Position numbers and translations under genes: made by a program. DNA of 64,000 nt, taken from contig CM055106.1 in NCBI GenBank assembly GCA_029204225.1, forward strand, positions 22,449,285 to 22,513,284. Reading direction: 5' to 3'. The notes under the pieces were generated by a model that saw nothing but the letters and a program-made list of their open reading frames with translations, did not search any database and was not told the DNA's origin. The DNA is from Diphasiastrum complanatum (taxonomy: Eukaryota; Streptophyta; Lycopodiopsida; Lycopodiales; Lycopodiaceae). Below, piece after piece: positions 35,380 through 46,675 of the stretch (positions are counted from its first letter, which is position 1; each line of letters begins with the position of its first letter).

Positions 35380-36348
35380 CACGGCCGTGGGCGCAACCAG
35401 GTGGAAAGAGGTATTGAGGAGAGTCGCCCTCCATCACCACCTCTAACAGCAAAACCATTTGCAGATTTGAAGGCAGGCAAAGGGCGGATTACCAGCGGCT
35501 TCGGGATTCACATTTTTGAGTTTCCATTAATTTTTTGAAGCTTTTATGCTACAGGAAGCAATGAGTCCAAACCATTTACTGTTTTTTACAGATTAACGCT
35601 GCTCTAGCAGCGTTCTACAGATGTTATAGCTTTCATTTCTAGTTTCAAGCATAAGCAAGGGTTTGGAAACAATATTTTCAGGTTTTGCCATCACTGTGCT
35701 TGAAAACAGCTGTTATGCTTCCAAAATTTTTCAAAAAACCTAGTTTTGCAGGCTATTACAACTACTTTATCAAATAGTCATCATATCTGAACCCAACCAT
35801 CCTCCAGAATGGCTTTACAGGTTCCTAACCCTGCAAAAAAAATTGTTAGGTTGTTGGAAAATGAAGCATAAGCCTCTGATTCCACAGTAAGCAGGCATGC
35901 AAACTTGTCAATCAACACCAACACTCAATAGCCAATCGGTTAGAGTATTTTTGCTTCTATTACAGCCTATTCCCACCATTTTAGAACCAAACAAGCAATA
36001 GACAGCATTCAAAATACAATAACCATTTTTTTGCGAAGAACAAGAAACTGTAGGAAAAAATCCAACAACCAATAAAGTAACTATTGCTTTCACGAAAATG
36101 CTAACCACGGAGTAATCGGCAACAACAGAATTGACACATAATTCCTTCCAAGAAACCAATTTGAAAAGCACAAAAACCAACCAATTGTGAGTCTGGTGGT
36201 GCACTTACCACACAATCGATTGTAATTCAAAAATTATTTCCAACGGGAAGAAAATTCCACAATTTCACCATTTTTTTGCTTATTGTGTCGAATTCTCGAG
36301 AAAACGTCGAGATCTTCACTCAGCACTTTCGATGGTAAATCCAGCTTA
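34885..36348 (-). other. Gyp-K long leader, no gene seen
   Basis: About 1.46 kb between the primer site and gag on the minus strand. It holds a GC-rich block at 35200-35460 with a poly-C run (35238-35250) and (GA)n at 35346-35376. Such a GC-rich, GA-containing block resembles the 5' region of a host gene more than a retroelement leader, but no exon was recognised. Confidence 0.5.
35346..35376. repeat. (GA)n microsatellite
   Basis: About 15 GA units inside the Gyp-K leader, next to a GC-rich block. Confidence 0.9.
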
Positions 36349-36350
36349 GA

Positions 36351-36366
36351 CTGGCTCTGATACCAA
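36351..36366 (-). promoter_or_regulatory. Gyp-K primer-binding site
   Basis: The minus strand reads TTGGTATCAGAGCCAG immediately after the LTR, complementary to initiator-Met tRNA. Sets the orientation and 5' end of Gyp-K. Confidence 0.9.
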
Positions 36367-36863
36367 TATAACGTCCTACACAACAGGATTCTAGTCTAAG
36401 CATACCATACAAAGCAACAACACATGGGAACCGGTGGAGGTTAAACCAACCCAACCAAACCTAGATCGTACGGATCTAGCCCCCCAAGCTATGAATCAAT
36501 CAGAGTCATGAAAAGAGGAGTCACACCAGCAGCATGTAGCTACTTATCACAAATCAAGCATACACTAGTGAGAGCCCAGCAGGTATACTTATACCCTCCA
36601 AGGCCCATGCACCACTAGTAGTGCACTCTGACACCTCACTGGACACCTCTGCAGCCTATCTGGGCCATGTCATCCAGTTCCCTAATGACTCACTGATAGA
36701 CTCATACCAACTCCACCACCATGTGTTTAGGCCTACAACCATTAATTATGACCATATACACATAAGGACCCCAATTCCCTTATAGTCACAATTAACTTAC
36801 GGGTTGTTGGTCTACCGGCCCCTAGCGTGGTCACGCTACCCGACACCAATCATGGGCATGACA
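36367..36863 (-). repeat. Gyp-K 5' LTR, 497 bp
   Basis: On the minus strand from TGTCATGCCCATGATTGG (36863) to ...GGACGTTATA (36367), directly before the primer site. A related LTR of similar length lies at 50730-51215. The upstream edge abuts the 521-bp repeat copy 2 with no spacer. Confidence 0.8.
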
Positions 36864-37384
36864 ATGAGGGTGATAGAAGTACTCTACGCTTAACACAATA
36901 CTTTCGGTTTGAATTTTCTAACACGTAGGTGATTTGTTAAAATAGCTGAAGATGGATAATTCGCAAGAGATGACTTCGTCTATCATTCAGGTACGATGCT
37001 ATACAAAACTGCACCAATACGGTGGGTAGCCTTACTCATTACTACAAAAAGTCTTATTCATGCATGATATTACTGAAAATTGCTTCCTTTAATGGTAGTA
37101 ACTAATAAAGTTAGAAAAGTATGATCTTATGTACATTAAAATAGACATGAGTTTGTAGTTTTTATTTAATTAAGTTTGCTTGCATCTTGTGTCCCAATGT
37201 TGTTTGTAAGGTCACGTACTCATGTAGAGCTTGACAATGGTACACTTGAATGGCATGGATTTGCCCAAGTTGTTTGGTGTTTGGACTTCCGGAAAACAAT
37301 TATGGGATATCCATGGGGGCTAGCATAGCACGGACGTGCTCTAGTACCTAACGTTGTGACCATAGTCATATCTGTGTCCATCAT
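36864..37384 (+). repeat. 521-bp direct repeat, copy 2
   Basis: See copy 1 at 28245-28765. This copy starts exactly at the outer end of the Gyp-K LTR, so Gyp-K may have inserted at or near its edge. Confidence 0.85.
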
Positions 37385-39041
37385 AATAAAAAAGAATTTG
37401 ATGGACTTTGCACAAATTACTTGATTTGTATGATATCCTAAATAAGTTGTCATAATAACGTGACTATGAAAGCAATTTCTAATAGTATGCATAATCTTTT
37501 TTGTGAACAAAAATTTGTATTTAGGCTACCTAATCAAATAGTCGATGCTAATGGACATGTCTATGTAACAGTTATGGAGGAGGATTATTGTGATACTCTC
37601 CCTATTAATAGAAATTTATTCCCATTTGAATCACGTATTTGTTTTTCTCAACGACATCAAATCACAAAATAATGTGATTATCAACTCAACAAGTTAAATT
37701 ATGATACGTGATTGTTCATAAAACAAAAAATTGTATATGTATGATAAAGTTCCTTCGTGACCAATTCTTGAATATAAACATTGAGGAAATGTTTTTTGGT
37801 TTTGGCTTGCATAATCACAATTAAAATAGAAAAAATGGGCACAGTGGTACACTAGGCAATATTTGGTATGTTTGGAAATAATTTGTGGTTGTGTTTTACA
37901 AAAAAAATCCTCTCAAATAGCTATGTTCTAAAGCATGGAATTCTTTTTTGAGTAGAAGTCAAAATACTAAGTACTACATAATGCTTTTTGGTGTAAGTAC
38001 TTTATAATGACATCAAAAAATTCATAGTAGAGCTCAATTTCCAAATAGTTGAAAGGAAAAATCCTACATATATTTAATATTACTAAATGTAAACCTAGTC
38101 TTATGCATTCATTCTCATTAGGCCAATAAGCTCAAACAAACTATTAACATGAGAACATCATAAGGACGACAAATAATTCTTCTTTTAGACTAAAAGGCAC
38201 ACATACAAGTACATGATGAGTTTGCTTAGAAATTGGTGATGTCCTTCATAAGAAAATGAGTAGGCTAGAGTTGTGTAGCTACCTTTGCAACATAGGGTCA
38301 AAATTTCAGTTATTGCGTCATTGGCATGTAGGAGCCATGTGTCAATTTAGGCTTAGCTATTTCATGAATGGTATAATTTGGAACAAATTTAAAAGTAGTA
38401 TCATTAGCTCATGCTCAGAAGGAACTTGTGATTAACTATAAATTTATATATTACTCAAATGTTGGATACATACAATCTAATAAGTTTAGGTTGTGGCATC
38501 ATAACAACATGCACCTCACCATACAATGGTCACATTTTTTATTTATGATGATTGCAACAACTATCTTTTGCAACAAACTTAACATTGCAATTCATGATAG
38601 CGCGTGCCATATATATCTCCATATCTTTTTTATCCACTATCATTCATGATTAAGACAACTTCCATGATAGGAGATATATTATTAAAGTGGAAACTTTAGT
38701 ATACCATTCATAACATTATGATATTAAGTATCCTTCTTGTACCAGCTGGCCCAAAAGAATAATAATAAGATCAAACCATCTTTAAAAAAAAAAAAAAAGT
38801 CAAGTATTGTATTCTTGAGCAAAATTTATGAATCATCATATTCCAACTTTTTAGATTGATTTAATTTTGAAAAAAATATGAAGTTTCAATACAATAGGCT
38901 ATGCAAACACATAAGATAGATAGTGGACAAGTTTTGGTCAACGCAAACATGGCACATGGGCCATTTGAGATGTGGACAGCTCATGTGTATGTCATATATT
39001 AGCATATGCATGTGGCAATAGTTTACTATTTTCCAATTCTT
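37385..39041. other. no gene seen
   Basis: AT-rich. One short frame at 37460-37672 (MHNLFCEQKFVFRLPNQ and onwards) looks mildly protein-like but has no family I know. An A(14) run is at about 38787. Confidence 0.35.
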
Positions 39042-40076
39042 TCACTCCAGCACTCTATTAAGAAAAACAAATTTGACGTCCATTTGCTGGATTTTCCAAT
39101 CATAGAAAGCAGAAATTGCAATGATAGAACGAATAGTTACCATTTTGGCTATGGGTGCAAAGGTCTCCTTAAAGTCTATACCTTCTTGCTGCTCAAAACC
39201 TCTTGCAACTAGCCATGCCTTGTGCTTGTTGAGTTGCCCATCTGCTCCATACTTCATCTTGTACATCCACTTACATGTGATAGGCGTCTTACCATTAGGT
39301 AGCTCAACCAAGTCCCACATTTTGTTCTTCGATATAGCCTCCATTTTTGTTTTCATAGCTGCACGCCACTCCTTGTGTTCTTTTGCTTCGTTAAAAGTTT
39401 TAGGTTCTTGAGCCGTTAACATGGATCCCATCAGGACTAAATTCATCTCTAGTCGAGCTAGAGGTTTTCGATTTCTGCTTGATCTCCTAAGCTCTCCCTG
39501 CTCACTTGATTCAGGAGTATCTCCCTTATTAGCATCACCTGTTACTGACAAGTACCACTTAGGCACTCTTCTAGGAGTCTCATTATTAACCTTGTCTTTT
39601 TCCATTGGCTCTTCCATATCGACATCAACTTCTTTCTTCACCTGTACTTTGGCTTTATCATCAAAAGAACCAATTATCAATTTTATTTCACCATTTTGAC
39701 CCATCCCATCAAAAGTAGCATCTCTGGAAATCACGATCTTTTGTGCATCTGTGTCATACATCATGTATGCCTTGGATTTTTCATCATATCCAAGGAAAAT
39801 ACACTTAACAACTTTTACATCCATTTTCTTTCGTTTTTCATCAAGCACGTGAGCGTAAGCATCACCACCAAATACTCGTAAGTGAGAAACATTAGGTTTC
39901 TTTCCAATAAAAGCTACGTAAGGTGTCTTACCCTCCACGGACTTCGTAGGACACCGATTCAAGATATGAGTAGTTGTGTTGCATGTTTCTGCCCAGAAGG
40001 TTTGGCAAACCCTTGCTCTTAAGCATTGCCCTAGCCATCTCCACAATGGATCTGTTCTTTCATTCTGCAACTCCAT
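39042..40076 (-). pseudogene. Cop-D2 integrase tail, linker and RT N-terminus, truncated
   Basis: One uninterrupted 344-codon frame: ETCNTTTHILNRCPTKSVEG, HLRVFGGDAYAHVLDEKRK, linker VDVDMEEPMEKDKVNNE, then RT MWDLVELPNGKTPITCKWMY, HKAWLVARGFEQQEGIDFKE and IQQMDVKFVFLNRVLE. It stops at about 39042 in the first palm motif; the rest of RT and RNase H are absent. It is cleaner than Cop-D1 over the same part and shows which Cop-D1 codons became stops. Confidence 0.85.
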
Positions 40077-40576
40077 TTTGTTGTGGTGAATAGGGTGTAG
40101 TAGTTTGCCTCTTGATCCACTGATCCTTGCAAAATCTATAAACTCTGTTGAAAAATGCTCACCACCACCATATGATCTAAGAGTCTTAATATAGCAATCT
40201 GTTTGTTTTTCAACTAGAGCCTTGAGCTCTCTAAACTTGGCAAAGCATCAGATTTCTTACTTATGAATTAAATCCAAATATATCTACTATAGTCATCAAC
40301 GAACGTGTTGAAATAGTAACAGCCACTAATGGACCTAGTTTGTATTGGTCCACACAGATCACTACGAATAAGATCAAGAATGCCATTGGCTCTTCTTGCT
40401 TGATCTTTGGGAAATCTCTCTCTATGCTGTTTTCCCAAAATGCAACCCTCACAAATTTTTCCTTCAAAAGAGATATCAGGAAATCCAACAACTAGATTAT
40501 CTCTTTTAAGGATTTGCAAGCTTTGAGCACTAATATGACCAAACGCTTTGATGCCAAAGGTCACTTTGACTATCAA
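40077..40576 (-). pseudogene. Cop-D2 integrase
   Basis: Pieces: FGHISAQSLQILKRDN, CEGCILGKQHRERFP, LIRSDLCGPIQTRS, FVDDYSRYIWI (40576-40268), then shifted frames with IKTLRSYGGGEHFSTEF and the NGVAE region (about 40080-40200). The HSD catalytic Asp is kept but the second site reads RSYGGG, an Asp to Tyr change. Several frameshifts. Confidence 0.8.
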
Positions 40577-41000
40577 CAGTGCTGACCATAGCTTGAGTAA
40601 AAGATCTTCAATTTATAGAGTCGATTCTCGTTGACTCTAGCTCCTGTAGCAATCACTTTGTAGTGATTATTGATGTCCTTGATGAGACATTTGTCACTTT
40701 CAAAGTCAACCTTGAGTTGTTGATCAGCCATCATCCCAACTGATAGTAAATTGTTGGCTAAACCAGGAACATATTGTACAGTGCTTATTTGCTTTATCAT
40801 TCCACTGGCTAGCTTCATTGGTACCACTCCAAATCCTTTCACAAGTAGCAATTGGCCATCAACTTGTCCAACTTCATCGCCATTGTGGATTTTCCTTAAT
40901 TCCAAAAACCACCCCTTCCTCGAAGTCATGTTCTTGGATGCTCACTGTCGATGTACCAGGTATCCTTTGTTTTGTCACTTGTCATTAGCGTCATAATGAA
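40577..41000 (-). pseudogene. Cop-D2 protease
   Basis: Minus-strand frame 40929-40573: MTSRKGWFLELRKIHNGDEV, YVPGLANNLLSVGMMADQQL, NENRLYKLK. The upstream half with the DSG motif is shifted (around 40940-40960, TWYIDSEH...). Gives the unmutated NENRLYK reading for the stop in Cop-D1. Confidence 0.8.
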
Positions 41001-41996
41001 CAAATTTGATCTTTCACCTGTATCATCTTCGTATTGATCACCATCGTATTGATGTTGATCAACATAGTTGTCTTCATAATAGTCATCATCAAATTGATGT
41101 TGATCAGCATAATTTCTCGCTTGCCATTTGCCTTTTCTTTGTGCTGTCTCCTTTTGTTTCTTGAAACATTCACACTCCCAATGGCCAGGTTTGTTATAGT
41201 ACCTACAATTTCCAGGTTTATTTTGCCTGAAATAGCCACGTCCTTGACCTCAGCCTTGATTCCAATTGTCTCAATTTGCACTATCATTGGCTTGCTCATG
41301 AGATTGTTGAAATGATCCATGGCTTGAGTTTCCTCCTCTCGATTGATACCTACCACGGCCAAATCTTCCACCTCGTCCTCTAACTGCAAGATCTTGATTA
41401 TATCCCATGTTACGATGATTCAAGTTCTCTTGACGTTGCAAAAGTAATCCACCTATCTCTTCATAGGTTGGAAGATTCTCTCGTGTGGCAATGCTTGTCA
41501 CAAACATCTGATGTGACTCATTCAAGCTGTTCAATGTCAATCGAATGATCTCACGATCCTGTACTCGCTCTCCAACGACAACTAGTTGATCACGGATCTC
41601 CTTTACCTTCAATAGGTGATCGATAATAGTTGCACCATCATCCATCCATAATGTGTGCAACTTCGTCTTCAGGAATAGCACTCAAGATGTGTTTGTGGTC
41701 TCAAACAATGCTTTCAACGTATCCCACATTTCTTTTGGTCCTTCCAAATCTGAAATGTAGGGAATGATAACATCTCTAACTGACAAGTTGATGACATTCT
41801 ATGCTTTCCGTTTTTTCCTATCAAATGGTCGTTGTTCTTATTCAATCACTGGTCTTGTCTCCTCACCTATCACGATATCCCATAGCTCCTCTTCCATCAG
41901 AATCTTCTTCAGTTTGAATTTCCAAACTGCATAGATGTCAGCTCCTTCCAATTTGCTCGACTCATTGAGAATGCTTTCGCTTAGCATTGTTATAAC
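41001..41996 (-). pseudogene. Cop-D2 gag
   Basis: Frames 41681-41271 and 41389-40991 carry GATIIDHLLKVKEIRDQL, LNSLNESHQMFVTSIATREN, a Gly/Arg-rich stretch and the knuckle RYYNKPGHWECEC (first Cys is Tyr). After the knuckle come the DQHQ-type repeats, as in Cop-D1. The start lies near 41990 (MLSESILNESSKLEGAD). Stops at several points. Confidence 0.75.
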
Positions 41997-42594
41997 TGCA
42001 CCTAGATAACTTTGGATTGCAAAAATGATTGCAAAAATGGAAAATTTCTACAAAACTGACAAATGACGTCTTTGACCACTTTCCAGTCCGAGCTATGGAT
42101 TGAAATTGTGCTAAATTGAAGATTTTAGCCTTAAAATGGCTCACAACTACTCTTAAGCCTGAAAAATGGCAATTATTGGCAAACTGTCATTTTTGAAAAT
42201 TTTCTTCGTCGTGCACAGATCTCCAATTTCAAATATTTTTATATCAGCGTGTAGCCCTTTGTACCAACATAGCTCCCGTCTAATCAGATCCCGAAAACAG
42301 TCTCTCCAGCTAGGTCAGAACATCACTCTGTTTTCTATCTACCTACAAAACTACACAGTGGATAGAGCCCCAAACACGTCTATGCGCTAAGGTCTTCCTC
42401 CCACTGGTCGCGCGACTAATCTGCGAGCCTCCCTTGTGCACCTCCTCCTTCCTTGGATATGCTTCTTTCTTGGATATGGCTGATCGCTGGACTCAAATCC
42501 CTCTGCTCCTACTTTCCACGGCTAGGTACGGCCCTTCAACAACAGCTTCTCACTAGTAGTTCATCCAGCCTCGTGCTTTGCCCAGCTTGCATCA
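41997..42594. other. no gene seen upstream of Cop-D2
   Basis: No LTR or primer site of family D could be found here. The short repeated phrase tgattgcaaaaatg(g) at 42013-42040 is the only structure seen. Confidence 0.35.
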
Positions 42595-42760
42595 CTCTTG
42601 GATTAATGTTGAATTGGCTCAATCTGAACACTACGTAAGCAACATCTGGCCACATATTGTCTGCCAAGTACATCAAAGAACCAATAAGCCTTCTGTAAGG
42701 TTTATGTAGCATGGCTTCCCATTTTGCATCGTCTTTGGGTGTTAGTTGATGCCACGCCCT
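42595..42760 (-). pseudogene. copia RT connection stub
   Basis: The minus strand reads TPKDDAKWEAMLHKPYRRL, GSLMYLADNMWPDVAY and RLSQF, the segment between RT and RNase H (consensus YRxLIGSLxYLxxTRPDIxY). About 50 residues; nothing else of this element remains. Confidence 0.7.
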
Positions 42761-43534
42761 GAGGTGTCAATGTAGTGCCTCATCACTCAAAAGGGCTTCT
42801 AGTAGAGATGAAGTTGGGAGCCGAGTCTGAGAGCATGAGAATTACTTGTGCTGGGCTAAGTTGTACAATTTGTGAGCCCCATGGTAATTTCCAAAAGATG
42901 GAAAACCATGTCGGAGTTAGTAATTTAGACTCTCTTAACTTGAGTTGTGTAAGAGGCCTCCTATTATTATGTAAGAAGTGGAATACAAATCTTTATGGAA
43001 TGGGGTTCACTCACTTGTAAGAGGTGGAATCCAAATTGTAATAGAAATGGATTCACTAACTCGTGGGTATACATAGAGGCCTCCTCCACGAGTTTCCAAG
43101 CATAAGTTATGTACTAAAATCCACATGCATTTTTTTCTATGCTCCATTTTCATGCATTTACTTTGGGTACTTGTGTATGAATGTGTTTGTTGTTGTTTCT
43201 TCGTCGTCTCAAAATTGGTTTTGTGATTAGAATCAAGTATATGTGCAGGGCTGATCTTACCCATTCACATTTGATGTTGCTTTGTGCTTGGCTCCCTTTC
43301 TTACAAATGTTGAGTGATATTTGTAATAAACACTTTGTTGGATTTGCAGTTCTTACTTAGATTTAGTTTTGTTGATTCTGATGATTTCAGTAGGATTAGA
43401 TTCAATCTCATTCTCTGTTTCTTGCTTAGATTAGATCAATAATAATCTACATTCTATAAGAAACCAAAGAAAATCTGAAATAGACTGTAGAACATGGGTA
43501 TATGAGTCCTGACAGATCTCAGATTTAAGTTGTT
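42761..43534. other. no gene seen
   Basis: Probably old LTR sequence (a repeated aag(a)ggtggaatccaaat(t)g(t)aat phrase near 42975-43045), but no boundaries or partner are visible. Confidence 0.35.
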
Positions 43535-44092
43535 CTCAATGGTTACCTTGAGGAGGAGATTTACATGGAGCAACCTCCAGGTTTTGTGAAAGAAGGTGAT
43601 GAATCAAAAGTTTATCTTTTGTTCAAAAGTCTCTATGGAATGAAACAAGCACCAAGGTCTTGGTATGCAGGGCTCAACTCCTATCTCATATCACTCGGAT
43701 TTTGTCGAAGTGAATATCACCCTTCTCTGTATTATAAGTTTGTAGATAACTTTGTAATTATACTTCTCATCTATGTAGATGATATCATTCTTTGTGGAAA
43801 TAATGAGAAGCTAGTTGAAGAAACTAAGCATGCACTTGGTACTGAGTTTAAGATGCAGGACTTAGGAGTTTTTCAATATATTCTAGGCCTTGAAATAGAT
43901 TACTGGAAAGGCCATGCATTTATAAGCCAAAGTAGATATGCACTTTCCATGCTCAAGAAATTCCAGATGGAAAATTGTAAAGGCATAGATACACCTATGG
44001 AGCACACTGTAAAAGTTCCTATGAAGATGATGAAAAATCCTTTGAGGACATCACTCTTTATAGGAGTCTTATTGGCTCACTTATTTGGTTAA
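43535..44092 (+). pseudogene. Cop-H reverse transcriptase, C-terminal two thirds
   Basis: Begins inside the first palm motif (VVLNGYLEEEIYMEQPPGFV), then KSLYGMKQAPRSWYAGLNSY, the catalytic LLIYVDDIILCG near 43790, DLGVFQYILGLEID and NCKGIDTPMEHTVKV. A frameshift at about 44010-44090 (YRSLIGSLIWLTVTRPDLSF is split). The element begins abruptly at about 43520. Confidence 0.85.
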
Positions 44093-44728
44093 CAGTGACT
44101 AGGCCTGATCTAAGTTTTTGTGTTCATAAGCTAAGTCAACATATGCAGGATCCAAAGTTATATCACTGGAAGTTGGCTAAAAGAATCTTGAGGTATATAT
44201 CTTCTACCTTAGATTTTGGACTATTCTACAAGGGAGGAGATCTGACTTTGATTGCTTTTTCAGATTCAAATTTTGCAAGAGACAGGTTGGATAGAAAATT
44301 CACAAGGCTTACACTATATTTCTTGGAGGGAACTTGGTTTCTTGGCTATCAAAGAAGCAGACAACTATTTTCTTATATAAATCTCTTACAACCACAACAA
44401 AGGAGGTTTTATGGATCAAAAGGCTACTTCTGGAGCTAAAGTGTTATGCGGATGAAGATCTTCCAACTATCAAGAATGACAACATTTCTACTCAAGCTCT
44501 TGCAAATAACCTTGTTTTTCATGCAAGGAGCAAACACATTGAAGTAGCTCATCATTTTGTAAGAGAAAAAGTCATTGGGAGAGAGATCTCACTAGAGCAT
44601 GTTGATTCTACAAATTGTGTTGCAGATCTTCTCACCAAGCCACTACTCAAGAATGTCTTTATCAAGATGAGGTCTAACCTTGGCCTAATTTCAAAGTCTA
44701 TGTTGATAGGAACATAAATTTTAAGGAG
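44093..44728 (+). pseudogene. Cop-H RNase H
   Basis: Frames 44095-44439 and 44334-44717: TRPDLSFCVHKLSQHMQD, ISSTLDFGLFYKGGD, IAFSDSNFARDRLDRKF, then after a shift SWLSKKQTTIFLYKSLTTTT, where SSSEAEY is lost, HARSKHIEVAHHFVREKVIG and VADLLTKPLLKNVF. Ends at TAA after MLIGT followed by a purine-rich tract (TTTTAAGGAG). Confidence 0.8.
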
Positions 44729-45180
44729 TGTGAAGATTATTAAAATATTATCTTCCTATCTTGAGTTTGGATCAAAATCAAGCTGTAGATGTGCCGATTG
44801 ACAGGTGGGATACATCACCATTACAATGCAAACTGTAGGAGTGAGAAGAGTAGTAGAGTTCATGTTGGTTGTAGGCTGATATGATCAAGATAAAGCATCA
44901 CAGTAGCACCTGTAAACAGTGACTTGTGGAATCAGCAAACATTGGTGTCATTTGCCGACTACTAATCTTCTTAAATCATGCTAAAGAACTTGTGTATTAC
45001 AGTCCATTTTCCAGTTCTTTTTGAGTTTGACTACCTGCTTGCGTTTTTGCATTCATCCTTTTTTACAAGCACACATTCAATCTCTTTTTTGAGATTAGCA
45101 TTCCATCAACACCCAACCTCAAACAGTTCCAAAAACCCACTGTCCCACCGTTCTCTATCGTTTCACACACTCTTTTAGGA
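44729..45180 (+). repeat. Cop-H/I 3' LTR, end uncertain
   Basis: Starts TGTGAAGATTATTAAAATAT after the purine tract. The first ~45 bp recur at 46676, in front of Cop-I, which suggests that Cop-H and Cop-I share an LTR family. The end is not defined. Confidence 0.6.
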
Positions 45181-45234
45181 GACGAAGGATAGTCTGAGTT
45201 TAGAACTGACGTGCTCGACAACCAAACCTAAAAA

Positions 45235-45800
45235 ATACATCCGACGTGCATCTGAAAACCCAAGTTAAAAAAAATTATGTCTGATGACTTTGCGTCCGAC
45301 GATTGCATCCAACGACCAGTTACAAAATTTTGTCTGACGATTGCATCTGACACTCAGTGTTTACAAATTCCATCCGACGACTTTGCGTCTAACATTGCAT
45401 CCGACAATTTTTTAATTGAAGTGCATCCGACGACTTTGCATCTGACATTGCATCTTCTATTCAAAGTGCATCCGATGACTTTCCGTCCGACAATTTTCAT
45501 TTGAAGTGCATCCGACGACCTTGACAGTGTTGCATCCGAAGTGCATCTAACAGTGCATCTGGACTCATCCAATTTACATACTGAATTTTCCATCCGACAA
45601 ATCTTTCAGGATTCTCACAATTGCATCCGATAATTTTCCATCTGACATGCATCCGACGATCCTGTATCTAACAAGCAGCCGATAGCTGCCTCTAACATTG
45701 TAACCGACAGTAGATCCGCCCAATTGCCACAGACTTTACATTCGACACTGTCACTATAGTTGCACCCGACGATCTTCTACTATGATTCGACAGACCACTA
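45235..45800 (+). repeat. degenerate CCGAC-rich repeat array
   Basis: A phrase like tgcatccgacgactttg recurs with variable spacing of about 15-45 bp. I count about 11 exact CCGAC and about a dozen one-step variants (TCTGAC, TCTAAC, CCGAT, CCAAC) in 565 bp, all in the same strand sense. Many variants are C to T or G to A changes at the CG. It is not a fixed-period satellite and encodes nothing recognisable. It lies between a Cop-H LTR and Gyp-J gag. Confidence 0.7.
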
Positions 45801-45902
45801 TTATAGAATTCCTATTGAAAATCTCATTCTATTCTAAGGTACTGTCAACCCAATATTTCAAAAAAAGTCCAAATAAAAAAAGAGTTGAATCTGACAAGTT
45901 CT

Positions 45903-46675
45903 AATGGCAAATATACCAGAAGAACTTCTAGATGAGTTCACATCGACGAAAAATCATCCAAATGATGAGAACAAATCCTATCATCTTAGATCTTAGTTAA
46001 ATCAAGATCTTGGGCCATCCAAATGGAGGCCTAATTGATTTGATAACCCTGACGATCAACCTGTTCAACATGCTCACCATATCGCAAGATCTGATAAATG
46101 AACACCCAGATTAAGATTACCAAAGTTTGATGGTAATGTGGACCCTCATAGATTTTTACAAGTCTTTGAGAATGCATGCGAAGTATATGGAGAATATACG
46201 GACAATGCAAAAGTCCAACTATTTTCAATGACCATGGTGGATAAAGCAAGAGTGGTTTTTTAACTGTGATCGTGATGATTGAAAGAGATTGGTCTAAGTT
46301 GAAAGAGTCTTTTATTAAATGTTTCCAATCTTTCATGTAGAAAGCCCATTTGTACGCCTCAGTGATATTAAAAAAAAAATGCGTACGTGACTATATTGAG
46401 CGCTTCAAGCATATCAGAAGTCAAATCCATGAACAACCAACTGATAAAATGTTAATCATATGGTTTTCAGTTGGCCTTCAAAGACGTATTAAATCTAGCG
46501 AGGAGTATCATACTCTTTTATCCACTATGTTTGATGTCGTTCATGAAGAACATGAAGGGTCTGATGATGAGGACCATAAGGAAAAAGCAGTTCACCGTAT
46601 TTCCAATGAAAATCGTCCATGTGAGCCAAGAGATTCAGACCAAGTCTGGAAATCTCAGTTCAAGTTGATGAATCA
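45903..46675 (+). pseudogene. Gyp-J gag
   Basis: Frames in order: MANIPEELLDEFTSTKNHPN, PRLRLPKFDGNVDPHRFLQV, FENACEVYGEYTDNAKVQLF, the retrotransposon gag entry (xKxPxFDGxxxPxxFLxxFE). Then shifted pieces ENPFVRLSDI-like and CVRDYIERFKHIRSQIHEQP (46390-46440) and WFSVGLQRRIKSSEEYHTLL. It ends at a Cop-I LTR inserted at about 46676. Gyp-J resumes with its protease at 49889. Confidence 0.75.

Noticed and set aside
42166-42638. Possible CHX or ABC exon pieces in the gene-poor stretch
   Set aside because: Read in all frames; no transporter motifs. Short frames there are chance.
45235-45800. CCGAC words as cold/drought DRE elements
   Set aside because: The DRE core needs A/GCCGAC; most words here are TCCGAC, so a DREB-binding cluster is not supported. 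Frames across the array are repeat artefacts.
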